Assembly: GCA_017465095.1 (NCBI GenBank)
Contig: JAFTWX010000074.1
Span: forward strand, 1 to 64,000
Direction: 5' to 3'
DNA: 64,000 nt
Source: Lachnospiraceae bacterium
GTDB taxonomy: Bacteria > Bacillota > Clostridia > Lachnospirales > Lachnospiraceae
The translations under genes were made by a program, and so were the position numbers. The notes beneath the pieces were generated by a model. That model was given only the letters and a program-made list of their open reading frames with translations, was not told the origin of the DNA and searched no databases. Positions within the stretch are counted from its first letter, which is position 1; every line of letters begins with the position of its first letter. Positions 44,121-53,625 of the stretch are shown here, piece after piece.

Positions 44121-45119
44121 CTATCTGCATGTTTCCAGCCATTTATTTAAAAAGAGCTGTCTTTTCTCTTCCTTCTCCTCAAAGGATGCAAGCTTCTCCT
44201 GCTGTCTTCTTGCGGGTACAGACTTTCTCCGGTTCAGGTAGCCGTTGGCAATTTTCCAAAATTTTTCAGGATATAGAAATCTTGCATAAAGGTAACTTTT
44301 TTCTTCCCGTTCCAGCGGAATCACCTCTTCATATCCTTTCAACATTTCTTCCGCCATCACATAGGACCAGTTATTTTTCTCCAAGATTTTCCTCATAAAC
44401 AGATAAACATCCTTTAATTGCAGATGTGCTCCCATCTTTTCGAAATTGATAAAAGCCACTTTCTTTCCGGTCAAAAGAGTATTATGCTGCGTGCAGTCAC
44501 CGTGAACCAACATTTTTTCCTTCACCTGCATATCACGGAGTTTTACCAGACAGGATTCGTCCAGAAAGGAGCAAGCCACCGCCGCCTGCTCCAAATACCT
44601 GTCATAGGATGCAAGAAAGGCAAGTTCAAACTCTTCTTTTCTCGGACTTTTACGGATATAATTTCTGGTACGGACAATCTCCGCCGTACGCCTCCCGAAA
44701 TCCTCCTGCAAATCATCCGGTTTGTAAAAATCATCCGGTCTATCCGGCAAATTGATATTCCTCATGGCAAGATGCAGTTCGGCAAGAGCACGTGACGCAG
44801 CCCTGCATTCTTCCCGGCTTGACACATCACACTCTCTTCCCTCTACATATTTTTTTACGATGTATTTTTTCCCTTCATAGTCACTGCAAAAAAGCTCTTC
44901 CTCCGCCGTTCGCACAATCAAATCCAGCGGACCGTCATACCTTTCCGCCACTTTCAAAAGCACCATTTCCTCCAGCTGCAGGTGGTCCTGCGGACCGTTA
45001 TATTCCATCAAGGCAACTGTGCCTTTGTCGGTTTCCGCAATAATTGCACCTCTGCCTTTTCTTGTTTTTTCTATAATAAAATCATATTTTTCAAATAAGG
45101 AAACTGCTCTGTCATTCAT
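44121..45119 (-). CDS. CotS-family spore coat kinase-fold protein
   Basis: 332 residues with an aminoglycoside-phosphotransferase-like fold of the CotS/YutH group. The catalytic loop is LVHGDCTQHNTLL; the following metal-binding motif reads VAFINFEK, with Asn where Asp is usual, so phosphotransfer is doubtful. GRECDVSSREECRAASRALAEL-type helices match CotS relatives, which sit in the spore coat. The ribosome binding site GAAGGGG lies inside the 3' arm of the cca terminator and the T run touches the ATG. The PEGA lipoprotein gene follows. Confidence 0.8.
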   Translation of the reverse strand: MNDRAVSLFEKYDFIIEKTRKGRGAIIAETDKGTVALMEYNGPQDHLQLEEMVLLKVAERYDGPLDLIVRTAEEELFCSDYEGKKYIVKKYVEGRECDVSSREECRAASRALAELHLAMRNINLPDRPDDFYKPDDLQEDFGRRTAEIVRTRNYIRKSPRKEEFELAFLASYDRYLEQAAVACSFLDESCLVKLRDMQVKEKMLVHGDCTQHNTLLTGKKVAFINFEKMGAHLQLKDVYLFMRKILEKNNWSYVMAEEMLKGYEEVIPLEREEKSYLYARFLYPEKFWKIANGYLNRRKSVPARRQQEKLASFEEKEEKRQLFLNKWLETCR

Positions 45120-45162
45120 AAAAAAACCCCTTCATAAGATGTCTTATTTATCTTATGAAGGG
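45120..45162 (-). terminator. Terminator after cca that contains the next gene's ribosome binding site
   Basis: CCCTTCATAAGA / TCTTATGAAGGG, 12 perfect pairs with an 11-base loop, then G and seven T ending at the ATG of the CotS-like gene. GAAGGGG in the 3' arm is that gene's only visible Shine-Dalgarno sequence. Confidence 0.85.
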
Positions 45163-45167
45163 CCTCA

Positions 45168-46496
45168 TTAAAAAATGCTCTTTGATGCAATTTGAAGTAG
45201 TTTTTCTTTTTCATTTTGGGTCGGATCCGCTATTACCGTCTCCAAAAGCTCTTTGAGCATCTCTCCCAGCTGCGGTCCCGGCTTCATACCGAGCGCAATC
45301 AAATCCTGCCCGGTAACTGCCAAATCCTTCATTTGGAAACAATCTCCCTGCTTTTTGATCTGCTCATATATTTCCCGTAACTCTGAAAGCTCAGCCAGTT
45401 TCTCCTCCCTTTGATAGGTGCTCTGCGCCAGAGTATCTGCTTTTTTTACTTCCAGGAGCATCAAAAACAATTCTTCGCCGAGCTCATTCAATGCCTTTCT
45501 GACACCTTTGGCATTGGCACTGATTTTATGGTCATGCCAGTAGGTGAGTTTTTTTACTTTAAACAATGTGTCATTGTCGAATTTGAGCTGTCTCAGTATG
45601 GTTTTTGCATAGTCTTCCGAAACAGTTGCATGTCCGTGAAAATGATCCGTTCCATCGTCATCTGTCGTCTTTGTATCCGGTTTTCCCATGTCATGAAACA
45701 GCATTGTGAGTCTGAGCACTTTGTCTGCCCCGGTCTGTTCCATCGCATGCACGGTATGCATACCGACACTGTATGCATGGTGCGGATTGTTCTGCTCCGT
45801 CTCCATCATGCGGTCAAACTGTGGCATAATCACGCCTGTGATACCGGATTCATAAAGTACACACATATGCTCCGGATGATCGGAAACAAGGAGTTTTACA
45901 AGCTCTGTCTGGATTCTCTCCGCACTGATGTTTTTAAGATTCTGTGCCATATCTTTTATGGCCGACAGCGTTTTCTCCTCGATGGCGTAGCCAAGCTGTG
46001 CTGCAAAACGAACCGCACGCATCATACGAAGAGCATCTTCCGTAAAGCGCTCCTTCGGGTCACCCACCGCACGGATGATTCCTTTTTCTAAATCCTGTAT
46101 TCCGCCGAATTCATCCACCAATCCGTTCTTTTCATTATAAGCCATGGCGTTGATGGTAAAATCCCGCCGTTTTAAATCTTCCACCAGATTTGCCGTAAAA
46201 GTGACTTCCTTCGGATGACGGCTGTCCTCATACTCTCCGTCCACCCGGTATGTTGTTACCTCATATCCGACATGATGCATCATAACCGTCACGGTACCAT
46301 GCTGGATTCCCGTATCAATCGTGCGCGGAAACAGTTCCTTCACCTGCTCCGGAAGCGCGCTGGTGGTAATATCCCAGTCATTTGGCGCCTTCCCAAGCAG
46401 ACTGTCCCTGACACATCCGCCGACTGCATAGGCCTCGTAACCGGCTTCTTCCAATGTATGAATAATCTTAGCTACGTCTTGTGGTAAGGTTATCAT
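45168..46496 (-). CDS. cca: CCA tRNA nucleotidyltransferase
   Basis: Adds or repairs the 3' CCA of tRNAs; the two tRNA genes in this window lack an encoded CCA. 442 residues: head motif AVGGCVRDSLLGKAPNDWDITT (read with its G-x2-R and DxD), RRDFTINAMAY, the RFTEDALRMMRAVRFA motif, and an HD domain (LTMLFHDMGKPD, FHGHA) as in longer bacterial enzymes. The gene lies 20 bases after the permease gene and ends at a strong terminator. Confidence 0.95.
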   Translation of the reverse strand: MITLPQDVAKIIHTLEEAGYEAYAVGGCVRDSLLGKAPNDWDITTSALPEQVKELFPRTIDTGIQHGTVTVMMHHVGYEVTTYRVDGEYEDSRHPKEVTFTANLVEDLKRRDFTINAMAYNEKNGLVDEFGGIQDLEKGIIRAVGDPKERFTEDALRMMRAVRFAAQLGYAIEEKTLSAIKDMAQNLKNISAERIQTELVKLLVSDHPEHMCVLYESGITGVIMPQFDRMMETEQNNPHHAYSVGMHTVHAMEQTGADKVLRLTMLFHDMGKPDTKTTDDDGTDHFHGHATVSEDYAKTILRQLKFDNDTLFKVKKLTYWHDHKISANAKGVRKALNELGEELFLMLLEVKKADTLAQSTYQREEKLAELSELREIYEQIKKQGDCFQMKDLAVTGQDLIALGMKPGPQLGEMLKELLETVIADPTQNEKEKLLQIASKSIF

Positions 46497-46516
46497 GGTA
46501 GGTCCTTTCCTTTAAA

Positions 46517-47650
46517 TTAGTAAAAAATAAAATACCCCAGTATAAAAATACCCAAACATGCCAGATTCATGGCCGTAAAGGTAAGCATATAGGCCCCTCT
46601 TTTTTTCGGGTAAGCCTTGGCAAACGCTTTGTAGGAAATAAGGCTCGCCATGGAAGCAATAAGCGTTCCGAGTCCACCGATGTTTACACCGATAAGAAGC
46701 GAAGTAATGTCCGATGTGAAGCCCGAAAGCAAAAGCGCCGCCGGTACATTGCTGATCACCTGGCTTGTAAGCACAGCCACTATAAATTCCCTGCCCTGCA
46801 TCCAGCCTTCCAGAAGTCCTGCCACACTTTCCATATTCCCCATATTTCCGACAAAAATGAAGAATCCGGAAAAAGTCAGCAGCAGACAATAATCCACTTT
46901 ACAAAGTGTCTTTCTGTCCGCAAACAGCACGACCGGAATCGTTATCAGCAGTGCAACGGCAAATGAAATCACATCCGCCACAACAAGAATACTCACGAAA
47001 AACAATGCGACATATATCCCGGTAAGCACAACCCGTTTCCTCGTCCAGTATTGTACCGCCGGAAAAGTGATTCCTTCCATAGTCTCTCCCTTTGTTATCC
47101 AAAGACAACTCAGCGCCAAAAGCAACAGGGAAACAATCCACGCCGGAAACATGATTCCCAGAAACTGTCCGAGAGAATATCCTGCATAATCATACAAATA
47201 TAAATTTTGTGGGTTTCCGATCGGCGTCAGCATGCTGCCGAGATTGGCCGCTATCGTCTGAAGCACAATGACAGCAATCATCTTATTTTCTTTTCCTGCC
47301 ATGCGCAGCACTTCGACAGCAAACGGTACAAAAGTGATAAGTGCCACATCATTGGTAATCAACATAGAACTGAAAAAACATAAAAACACAAGGATAAAAA
47401 CAACCTGCGAAAAGGATTTGACTTTTCGCATCAAAACACTTGCGATACCGGAAAACACACCGAGTCTTTTCAGCCCTTCCATCACAATCATCAGGCAGAG
47501 CAAAAGCGAAAGCACATGCCAGTTCATATAATCTGCATACGCAGCAGAAGGCGCAACAAAAAACATGGAAGCCACCGCCAGACATACCGCTACGGTAAGC
47601 ACCACCTCTGCCTTGATAAAATCAACTATTTTTTTCATCTGTCTTTTCAC
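46517..47650 (-). CDS. ArsB/NhaD/SLC13-type ion permease
   Basis: 377 residues with about ten membrane helices. Signature segments are LLLCLMIVMEGLKRLGVFSGI, SMLITNDVALITFVPFAVEV and ANLGSMLTPIGNPQNLYLY, as in the ion transporter superfamily that carries dicarboxylates, citrate-metal, arsenite or Na/H exchangers. The second half repeats the pattern (QVISNVPAALLLSGFT, NIGGLGTLIASMASLISYKAF). The substrate is unknown. Translation seems to start at GTG 47650, with GAGG 5 bases before it; an ATG four codons on lacks a site. Between an amidase gene and cca. Confidence 0.85.
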   Translation of the reverse strand: MKRQMKKIVDFIKAEVVLTVAVCLAVASMFFVAPSAAYADYMNWHVLSLLLCLMIVMEGLKRLGVFSGIASVLMRKVKSFSQVVFILVFLCFFSSMLITNDVALITFVPFAVEVLRMAGKENKMIAVIVLQTIAANLGSMLTPIGNPQNLYLYDYAGYSLGQFLGIMFPAWIVSLLLLALSCLWITKGETMEGITFPAVQYWTRKRVVLTGIYVALFFVSILVVADVISFAVALLITIPVVLFADRKTLCKVDYCLLLTFSGFFIFVGNMGNMESVAGLLEGWMQGREFIVAVLTSQVISNVPAALLLSGFTSDITSLLIGVNIGGLGTLIASMASLISYKAFAKAYPKKRGAYMLTFTAMNLACLGIFILGYFIFY

Positions 47651-47665
47651 AAACTCCTCAAGTCC

Positions 47666-48652
47666 TTACTGTGCAAAAAACGCATCAATTCCGTTGGCGA
47701 TACCCTCCGCTAACTTTTGCTGATACTCTGCTGTGGCCATATTGGTATCTTCTGTCGGATTAGTCATATATCCCATCTCAACGATGGTGACAGGAACCTG
47801 ACACCAGTTGATTCCGCTCATCGTATCCGTTTCCCATACATACTGCTTCTTGCAACCGGTAGCAGTCACTAACTGATCGAGCACATGGTCGGAAAGACTG
47901 CGGCTTTTCTCATAAATGGCCGGTGTGTAAGGATTGGATGCTGTCGGACAGATTGTCATCGCCCCGTTCACACCGGGATCCTCACTTCCGTTGGCGTGTA
48001 TGCGCACAAAAGCCTCTGCACCCGCATTGTTGGCAATGGCTGCCCTTTCACTATTACTCATATTTACATCGTTGGTCTCCCTTGTCATGATTACCTCATA
48101 ACCGCGGCTGACCAATATATCTCTCAGTTTTAGGCCAACCTGAAGATTCAACTCATATTCCGCAAGCCCCGTTGTACGTCCGCTTGTTCCGCCGGTTACT
48201 TTTGCTTTCATCTCGGCTGCGCCCGGACCGATCGGTTCCTTCTCGCTATTACCCTTTGTCTGGTGCCCCGGATCAATGGCTATCAAGTGACCTCCCGTCA
48301 CCTGCGCGGTTTCTTCCTGTTGCTCTTCCTGCTGCAATTCTTCCTCTGCCGGTTCCCCAGTTTCTTCTTCCGAAGATTCATCCGTAGCTGACTCCTCATT
48401 TTCTTCTTCCGGTTCCGCCGTCTCCTGCGAAGTCTCTGCCTCAAATTCGTCATCTGTCGGAATCTCTTTCATATCCATCTCCGATTCTGTTTCCGCCGGT
48501 TCCTCCGGCTGCACCGTCTCCTCAACACTTGATTCTGTGACCTGCACAGTTTCTGTTTGTACATCATCGGCCCGTCCGCATCCGGCCATGCAAAATAGTA
48601 AGCATATGCTAACTATTATAATTGTAATGTAATTCCGTTTTCTTTTAGCCAT
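47666..48652 (-). CDS. N-acetylmuramoyl-L-alanine amidase lipoprotein
   Basis: 328 residues. A lipoprotein signal ends at CMAGC; residues 28-120 are a strongly acidic linker of mostly Glu, Thr and Ser, probably spanning the wall. The Amidase_3 zinc domain follows: [26 protein letters not shown] and [11 protein letters not shown] give the metal ligands and the catalytic Glu. It cuts the bond between muramic acid and the stem peptide. AAGGAG lies 8 bases ahead of the ATG, so the 37-base overlap with the upstream YgjP-like gene is real. Confidence 0.92.
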   Translation of the reverse strand: MAKRKRNYITIIIVSICLLFCMAGCGRADDVQTETVQVTESSVEETVQPEEPAETESEMDMKEIPTDDEFEAETSQETAEPEEENEESATDESSEEETGEPAEEELQQEEQQEETAQVTGGHLIAIDPGHQTKGNSEKEPIGPGAAEMKAKVTGGTSGRTTGLAEYELNLQVGLKLRDILVSRGYEVIMTRETNDVNMSNSERAAIANNAGAEAFVRIHANGSEDPGVNGAMTICPTASNPYTPAIYEKSRSLSDHVLDQLVTATGCKKQYVWETDTMSGINWCQVPVTIVEMGYMTNPTEDTNMATAEYQQKLAEGIANGIDAFFAQ

Positions 48653-49224
48653 TTTCTGTACTCCTTATAATCCGGTATAACATTCTCCACCTGCTTCCAA
48701 AACCGCGGAGAATGATTCATTTCTATCAAGTGACACAGCTCGTGCACCACCACATAATCCAGTACCTTCGGCGGTGCCAGCATCAATTTCCAGTTAAAGG
48801 ACAATGTCCCTTTTGAGCTGCAACTCCCCCAACGGGTTTTCTGGTCCGCAATGCGGATTCTTTCATAGGTGACCCCCAGAAGCTGCGCATAATAATCTGC
48901 CCGCTTCGGAATATATTCCTTGGCCGCCTGACGGTAACGCTTTTCAAGCCCCGCCCGTTGCTCAGGCGTGTATTTGCTCTCACTCAGCGCCGCCTGCTGA
49001 CTTCGAATCCGTTTTCTTTGTTTTTGAAGTTCTATCTTTTCAAAAATCCAATCCTGCTTTTCCCGGACCATAGTTTCTGCTGTCCGCACGCTTCCACGCA
49101 ACGGTATCCGGACACTGACCTGTCCTTCTTCATTTATCACAATCCCGTAGCTCCTGCGTTTCGAGCGAATGACAGCACAGCTCACCCGCCTTCCGTCCGG
49201 TGCCTGCAGCTTTATTTCTTCCAT
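48616..49224 (-). CDS. YgjP/DUF45-type zinc metallopeptidase-like protein
   Basis: 202 residues with a C-terminal zinc motif [18 protein letters not shown] of the M48-like YgjP family, preceded by [16 protein letters not shown], the family's other signature. No membrane helix or signal, so cytosolic. In other bacteria the gene often neighbours type I restriction or housekeeping loci; its substrate is unknown. Its 3' end overlaps the amidase gene by 37 bases and its 5' end overlaps the preceding membrane-protein gene by 13. Confidence 0.88.
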   Translation of the reverse strand: MEEIKLQAPDGRRVSCAVIRSKRRSYGIVINEEGQVSVRIPLRGSVRTAETMVREKQDWIFEKIELQKQRKRIRSQQAALSESKYTPEQRAGLEKRYRQAAKEYIPKRADYYAQLLGVTYERIRIADQKTRWGSCSSKGTLSFNWKLMLAPPKVLDYVVVHELCHLIEMNHSPRFWKQVENVIPDYKEYRKWLKENGITLQL

Positions 49225-49577
49225 AACGACCCTTTCTTCGTACGCCTCAGCATCTCATCGTATTGACGGTACATTTTCTGTACTCCGTTTTCCAACAGAT
49301 AGTAATGCATAATGTAAGGAATCAAAAGCACCAATATCGCCGCAAACAAAAGAAGCAATCCCGGCTGAAAATTCATGACAAGTGCCACAAAAATCATAAA
49401 TCCAAAGATAGCAAATGCTAACGTTACAAGCAGATGCACCAGTCTTTCATGCATAAAAAAATCAATTTGAATCAGGTGTTGTTTTATGAGCTCATCATAA
49501 TCCGTCTCCTGCTTCTGCTCATCCTCTGCCAGAAGCTTGTCTATGTAATCCATGTAATTAACAATCCTGTTTTTCAT
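49212..49577 (-). CDS. Small two-helix membrane protein of unknown function
   Basis: 121 residues, not recognised. An acidic cytosolic N-terminus (DKLLAEDEQKQETDYDEL) is followed by two adjacent membrane helices at about 46-66 and 71-92 and a basic C-terminus ([11 protein letters not shown]). The 3' end overlaps the YgjP-like gene by 13 bases, so translation is coupled; the upstream gene ends 16 bases before it. Confidence 0.65.
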   Translation of the reverse strand: MKNRIVNYMDYIDKLLAEDEQKQETDYDELIKQHLIQIDFFMHERLVHLLVTLAFAIFGFMIFVALVMNFQPGLLLLFAAILVLLIPYIMHYYLLENGVQKMYRQYDEMLRRTKKGSLWKK

Positions 49578-49593
49578 GAAATTCCTTCTTTCT

Positions 49594-50409
49594 TTAACGT
49601 GCTCTTGCGCTCAGACAGGCAACAATATCATCCCTGTATTTTTCATGATTCGGCATTCCTCCGCCGATCCCTCCGGTTTTCGGCAAAATTAGCTTAAAGT
49701 AACTTCCGTTTTTCATTTTCAGAACACAATTCAACGAACCTGCCATACCCTTTTTTACATCGCAGCTTTGAATATCCTCCAAACGGAAACACTTTCCGAC
49801 ATCCCGAAGACGAATCGCCTCCGTCACCAATTCTATTTCATCCAATGATTTTACCGGTTTCTTATCAAACTCATACATATATCGATTTTCCTGACAATCC
49901 GCCACAATAAAATAGTTTTGTGTCACAGAGATATACAAATCATACATGGAATATTTTGTTTTGCTCACCGTCACGATTTCACCGTTTGCCTCCGGTAACA
50001 ACTCGTCCTCGGTAAGAACGCAGTCTTTAAACGCACAAGTCACCGAAGATTCCTTTACTGCTGCATGAATTCCCGCAAGCATTGTCTCCCCGTCAGGTAT
50101 GTATTTTTCAAGTGCCCTGCGCATATTTGCTTCCACAAAAATGTCTCTTGGATCTGTGGCCTGCGTACCGCCTTTACTTTTCTTCCCTGCAATATAAGCC
50201 GGCAACGCATGTCCAAAAGTAAGAACCAAAAAGAATATTCCTACAAGAACGGCAATCTGCGAAAGCTGCACAATGGTTTTATCTACCGGATTCATTCCTT
50301 TCGACATGAAAAAAAGATACGCAAAGACACCAAAGCATATCAATGATACTACAAAACCGAAAAGTACTCGGCCAAGTCCGCTGTTTTTATTGTTGCTTCC
50401 GTAACTCAT
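49594..50409 (-). CDS. Membrane protein of unknown function
   Basis: 271 residues, not recognised. Two membrane helices at about 15-35 and 48-72 precede a cytosolic domain of 190 residues (IFVEANMRRALEKYIPDGE, YDLYISVTQNYFIVADCQEN) that looks beta-rich, with a Gly-rich motif TGGIGGGMPNHEKYRDD at the end. ATG 50409 has AAAGGAG 7 bases upstream, while an earlier in-frame codon does not. It is the first of a run of four overlapping or adjacent genes that leads into the amidase gene. Confidence 0.65.
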   Translation of the reverse strand: MSYGSNNKNSGLGRVLFGFVVSLICFGVFAYLFFMSKGMNPVDKTIVQLSQIAVLVGIFFLVLTFGHALPAYIAGKKSKGGTQATDPRDIFVEANMRRALEKYIPDGETMLAGIHAAVKESSVTCAFKDCVLTEDELLPEANGEIVTVSKTKYSMYDLYISVTQNYFIVADCQENRYMYEFDKKPVKSLDEIELVTEAIRLRDVGKCFRLEDIQSCDVKKGMAGSLNCVLKMKNGSYFKLILPKTGGIGGGMPNHEKYRDDIVACLSARAR

Positions 50410-50459
50410 AAAAAACTCTCCTTTGTCTAAATCATTATATTTTATTTTCAAAAAACATC

Positions 50460-50492
50460 GAAAAGGGCAGAACGCACAATACGTGTCTGCCC
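50460..50492 (-). terminator. Terminator after ackA
   Basis: GGGCAGA / TCTGCCC stem with an inner CACG / TGCG-like pairing, then TTTTC on the minus strand. Confidence 0.7.
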
Positions 50493-50503
50493 TCGATGCC
50501 TAT

Positions 50504-51700
50504 TTATTTCACAAGTCGAACGGTTTCTCTCGCGATAGCAAGCTCTTCGTTGGTCGGAACTACCCACACCTGTGTCTTGCTGTCCTCTGTGGAAATACGG
50601 ATTTCCTCCCCGCGTTCATTGTTGGCAACCGGATCAATTGTTACCCCAAGGTAACCAAGATACTGGCATGCTGTAGTACGGGCAGCAATGTTATTTTCGC
50701 CGACACCGGCTGTGAACACAATCGCATCCACACCGTTCATAGCTGCCACATATGCACCGATATATTTCGCTACACGGTAACCCCATGTCTCCAGAGCTGC
50801 CTGAGCTTTTTCATTTCCGGAATCCGCTGCATTGCCCAGATCACGGAAGTCACTGGAAAGTCCGCCCGACAAACCGAGCACACCGGATTTTTTATTACAG
50901 ATATCAATGATTTCCTGCACGGTTTTTCCTTCTTTTTCTGCCAGGAAACTTACAATAGCAGGGTCGATATCACCGGAACGTGTTCCCATAATCAAACCTT
51001 CCAGCGGAGTAAGTCCCATGGATGTATCTACACACTGTCCATGGAGAACTGCAGATACAGATGCACCGTTGCCGAGATGGCAAACGATAATCTTGAGATC
51101 CTCGCGCTTCTTTCCCATGAGCTCAGCTACACGGTTGCTAACAAAGTCATGGCTTGTACCGTGGAAACCGTAGCGTCTCACTTTATACTTTTCATAATAT
51201 TCATACGGAAGTCCGTAGAGATAAGCTTTCTTTGGCATCGTCTGATGGAACGCCGTATCAAATACTGCCACCATAGGTACATTCGGCATAATTTCCTTGC
51301 AGGAGTTGATACCGATTAAGTTGGCCGGATTGTGAAGCGGAGCAAGATCATTGCACTTTTCAATCGCTTCTATCACCTCATCCGTAATAATGACGCTGCT
51401 GGCAAAATTTTCACCGCCGTGTACGATTCGGTGTCCCACCGCACCGATTTCATCCAAAGAGCTCACAACACCGACTTCCGGATCTGTCAATTTGTCAATT
51501 ACAGCTGCTACCGCCTGTGTATGGTCTGTCATATCAATCTCTGTTTTAATCTTATCACCCTCACCGGCCTGATGCGTAATGGCACTTCCGGCAATACCGA
51601 TTCTCTCGCAGAGACCTTTTGCCAACACTGCTTCACTTTCGCTGTCAATCAGCTGATATTTAAGAGAAGAGCTTCCGCAGTTAATTACTAAAATATTCAT
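50504..51700 (-). CDS. ackA: Acetate kinase
   Basis: Converts acetyl phosphate and ADP to acetate and ATP, the energy-yielding end of acetate fermentation. 398 residues: NCGSSSLKYQ at the start, FDTAFHQTMP with the catalytic region, VRRYGFHGTSHDFV, CHLGNGASVSA and FTAGVGENN are textbook. ATG 51700 has AAGAAGG about 7 bases before it. No phosphotransacetylase gene lies on either side, unlike the common pta-ackA pair. Its promoter appears to overlap the terminator of the upstream gene. Confidence 0.97.
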   Translation of the reverse strand: MNILVINCGSSSLKYQLIDSESEAVLAKGLCERIGIAGSAITHQAGEGDKIKTEIDMTDHTQAVAAVIDKLTDPEVGVVSSLDEIGAVGHRIVHGGENFASSVIITDEVIEAIEKCNDLAPLHNPANLIGINSCKEIMPNVPMVAVFDTAFHQTMPKKAYLYGLPYEYYEKYKVRRYGFHGTSHDFVSNRVAELMGKKREDLKIIVCHLGNGASVSAVLHGQCVDTSMGLTPLEGLIMGTRSGDIDPAIVSFLAEKEGKTVQEIIDICNKKSGVLGLSGGLSSDFRDLGNAADSGNEKAQAALETWGYRVAKYIGAYVAAMNGVDAIVFTAGVGENNIAARTTACQYLGYLGVTIDPVANNERGEEIRISTEDSKTQVWVVPTNEELAIARETVRLVK

Positions 51701-51756
51701 AATAGTTACCTTCTTTCTGATTATCATTGTCTGTATATAATAGGTATTTTATACGA

Positions 51757-51785
51757 AAAATCCCGCGTCTGCAACAGACGCGGGC
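51757..51785 (-). terminator. Terminator after the DUF6056-like gene
   Basis: CCCGCGTCTG / CAGACGCGGG perfect stem with a three-base loop and ATTTTT tail. ackA promoter elements (TATAAA, TATTAT) follow at once on the same strand. Confidence 0.85.
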
Positions 51786-51804
51786 GGAAAATATTTCTTT
51801 TTTA

Positions 51805-53124
51805 CTAACGATTCAAAGAAATTATCGTACTACACAAAGAAACAAAAGCCAGCAATACGCTTATCACTGTAACGGACTTCCTTTTTGTTTCGTCCATCTT
51901 CCCGTACAAATAATAACTCAGGCAAATCAGCACAATCCAGAACGGATAATAGGTACGATTACCCGACGCATAAATTGTCGGCGAAAATCCCATAATCAAG
52001 CGGGAAACAAATCCCACACCGAAAACAAAAATAAGCACAAGCGATTTTTTTAAATCCGTTTCCAAAAGATACAAATCTACAATGACCGTTATAATCACAA
52101 CAAAAAAAAGCAGCAAAGGAAACCATCTGTTTCGCAAATCATAATTGCTCAAATCGATTACACCATATTCTCCTACTGATTCAAACAAATATTTCATTGT
52201 AGGGAAAATTGCAAGGACACCTTCTTTAAACAGTCCCAGCGCCATAGAAAAAACGAGGGGTATCGATCCTAAAATGCATTGAACAAAGCTTCCGTCACTT
52301 ACTAGACACACAAACAACACAGCAACAAAAACAAGCCATAAAGCATCCCCTTCAAACAACAAATGTTCCATCGTTGTCGAGAATCCCATATCAAATTTTT
52401 GCAATGCAGTTAAACCGATATATTCCGGAAATTTGTCACCGATTTCCACCAAAACACGATTATTCCCACCTTCGCCCAGCAGCATAAACAAAATACAACC
52501 GACAGCCAACACAAACATTAGCCAGGGATAACTTCTCCTTCTCTCATTTTTCAAAGAAAAACAGCAAATTAAAAACAGCGCACCATTCATAAGCAGAGCA
52601 GTTTGTTCCATATTACAGGCAAATACAAGCAACAATGCCCCCACTAATTTCAACAACCACTTACTGTTTTCCTTCAACACAATACAGACACACCATACAC
52701 CTGCCGCCATAGGCCAAAGATAATAGATGCAAGTCACCGTAAAGCCTGCATCGAGGAAACAAGCATATGGAATTACAAAGAAAAGAGAAACCAAAAATAT
52801 TTCGTCCAAATGATTTTCTTTGTTGCCTACGAGCAAATTTTTTATACCGAATAACAACATAAAGAAAACGATGGCATTGAACATTTTAAACAGCATCATC
52901 GGTTTCGACAGTATGCCGACCGCCGTCACATCAATCAATATGCGGTTCGACCATGTTTCAAAATAATATTTCATGTATTCATAAAGAGACTGCATCTGTA
53001 ATGCCGCCTGATAAGCCGGTTCATCCCCGGTTGTTGACTGAATCAAGAATTCTATTGCAACCCATACAGCAAAAGCAATAATCAAAACATAATTATCTTT
53101 TGTCCATTTTTTAACATTTGTCAC
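51805..53124 (-). CDS. Polytopic membrane protein, DUF6056-like
   Basis: 439 residues with about eleven membrane helices. The first outer loop holds GDEPAY and the later ETWSNRILID, a spacing of acidic and Arg residues seen in DUF6056 and other GT-C-like glycosyltransferase folds. A sugar-transfer role on lipid-linked substrates is possible but not shown. The gene is noticeably AT-rich with long A and T runs, unlike ackA and proS beside it. It starts 2 bases after the upstream small-protein gene. Confidence 0.7.
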   Translation of the reverse strand: MTNVKKWTKDNYVLIIAFAVWVAIEFLIQSTTGDEPAYQAALQMQSLYEYMKYYFETWSNRILIDVTAVGILSKPMMLFKMFNAIVFFMLLFGIKNLLVGNKENHLDEIFLVSLFFVIPYACFLDAGFTVTCIYYLWPMAAGVWCVCIVLKENSKWLLKLVGALLLVFACNMEQTALLMNGALFLICCFSLKNERRRSYPWLMFVLAVGCILFMLLGEGGNNRVLVEIGDKFPEYIGLTALQKFDMGFSTTMEHLLFEGDALWLVFVAVLFVCLVSDGSFVQCILGSIPLVFSMALGLFKEGVLAIFPTMKYLFESVGEYGVIDLSNYDLRNRWFPLLLFFVVIITVIVDLYLLETDLKKSLVLIFVFGVGFVSRLIMGFSPTIYASGNRTYYPFWIVLICLSYYLYGKMDETKRKSVTVISVLLAFVSLCSTIISLNR

Positions 53125-53126
53125 AG

Positions 53127-53603
53127 CTAACTTTCATCCTTCCCAATATAGATATCCAAATGCGTTAATACACCGTATTTCCCGTTACCTTTATCAACAA
53201 AACACACTTGATACCTATGGTTATCCAAGTCTGCTTTCTCCGTGTTTATCCTACATGTAAATCCAAAATGCGAAGTGGGTGAATATTTTTCTTTTTCGTC
53301 TTCTCGCTCCGTAAACTGTGTCGGAACTTCATAGATTACATCATTTTCTATATCAAGAAGTGCAACCGTACAATTCCACGGTCTTTCCACATCACCATAC
53401 CAATAAAAATAACCGGATAATCCCATGTACGAATCACCATACCATGTATGTTCTATTTCATAGCAGGCATTTTCATTGACAAGACAACCCGTTGTATTTA
53501 TCTCTCGCACATAGGTATATTCCTGTATACGCAGCAAACAATATAAAAGAAACATGACTACAAATGACAAATATATTGCTATAATTCCTTTTCTTTTGTC
53601 CAT
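53127..53603 (-). CDS. Small membrane-anchored protein of unknown function
   Basis: 158 residues, not recognised. A single helix at about 5-25 (GIIAIYLSFVVMFLLYCLL) anchors an outer domain rich in Tyr, Asp and Cys (TWYGDSYMGLSGYFYWYGD), with four Cys that might form disulfides. AAGGG lies about 10 bases before ATG 53603. It is followed after 2 bases by the polytopic membrane protein gene, so the two form an operon under a promoter that faces the XRE regulator gene. Confidence 0.65.
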   Translation of the reverse strand: MDKRKGIIAIYLSFVVMFLLYCLLRIQEYTYVREINTTGCLVNENACYEIEHTWYGDSYMGLSGYFYWYGDVERPWNCTVALLDIENDVIYEVPTQFTEREDEKEKYSPTSHFGFTCRINTEKADLDNHRYQVCFVDKGNGKYGVLTHLDIYIGKDES

Positions 53604-53625
53604 ACCTGTAAAACCCTTCTTGTGT

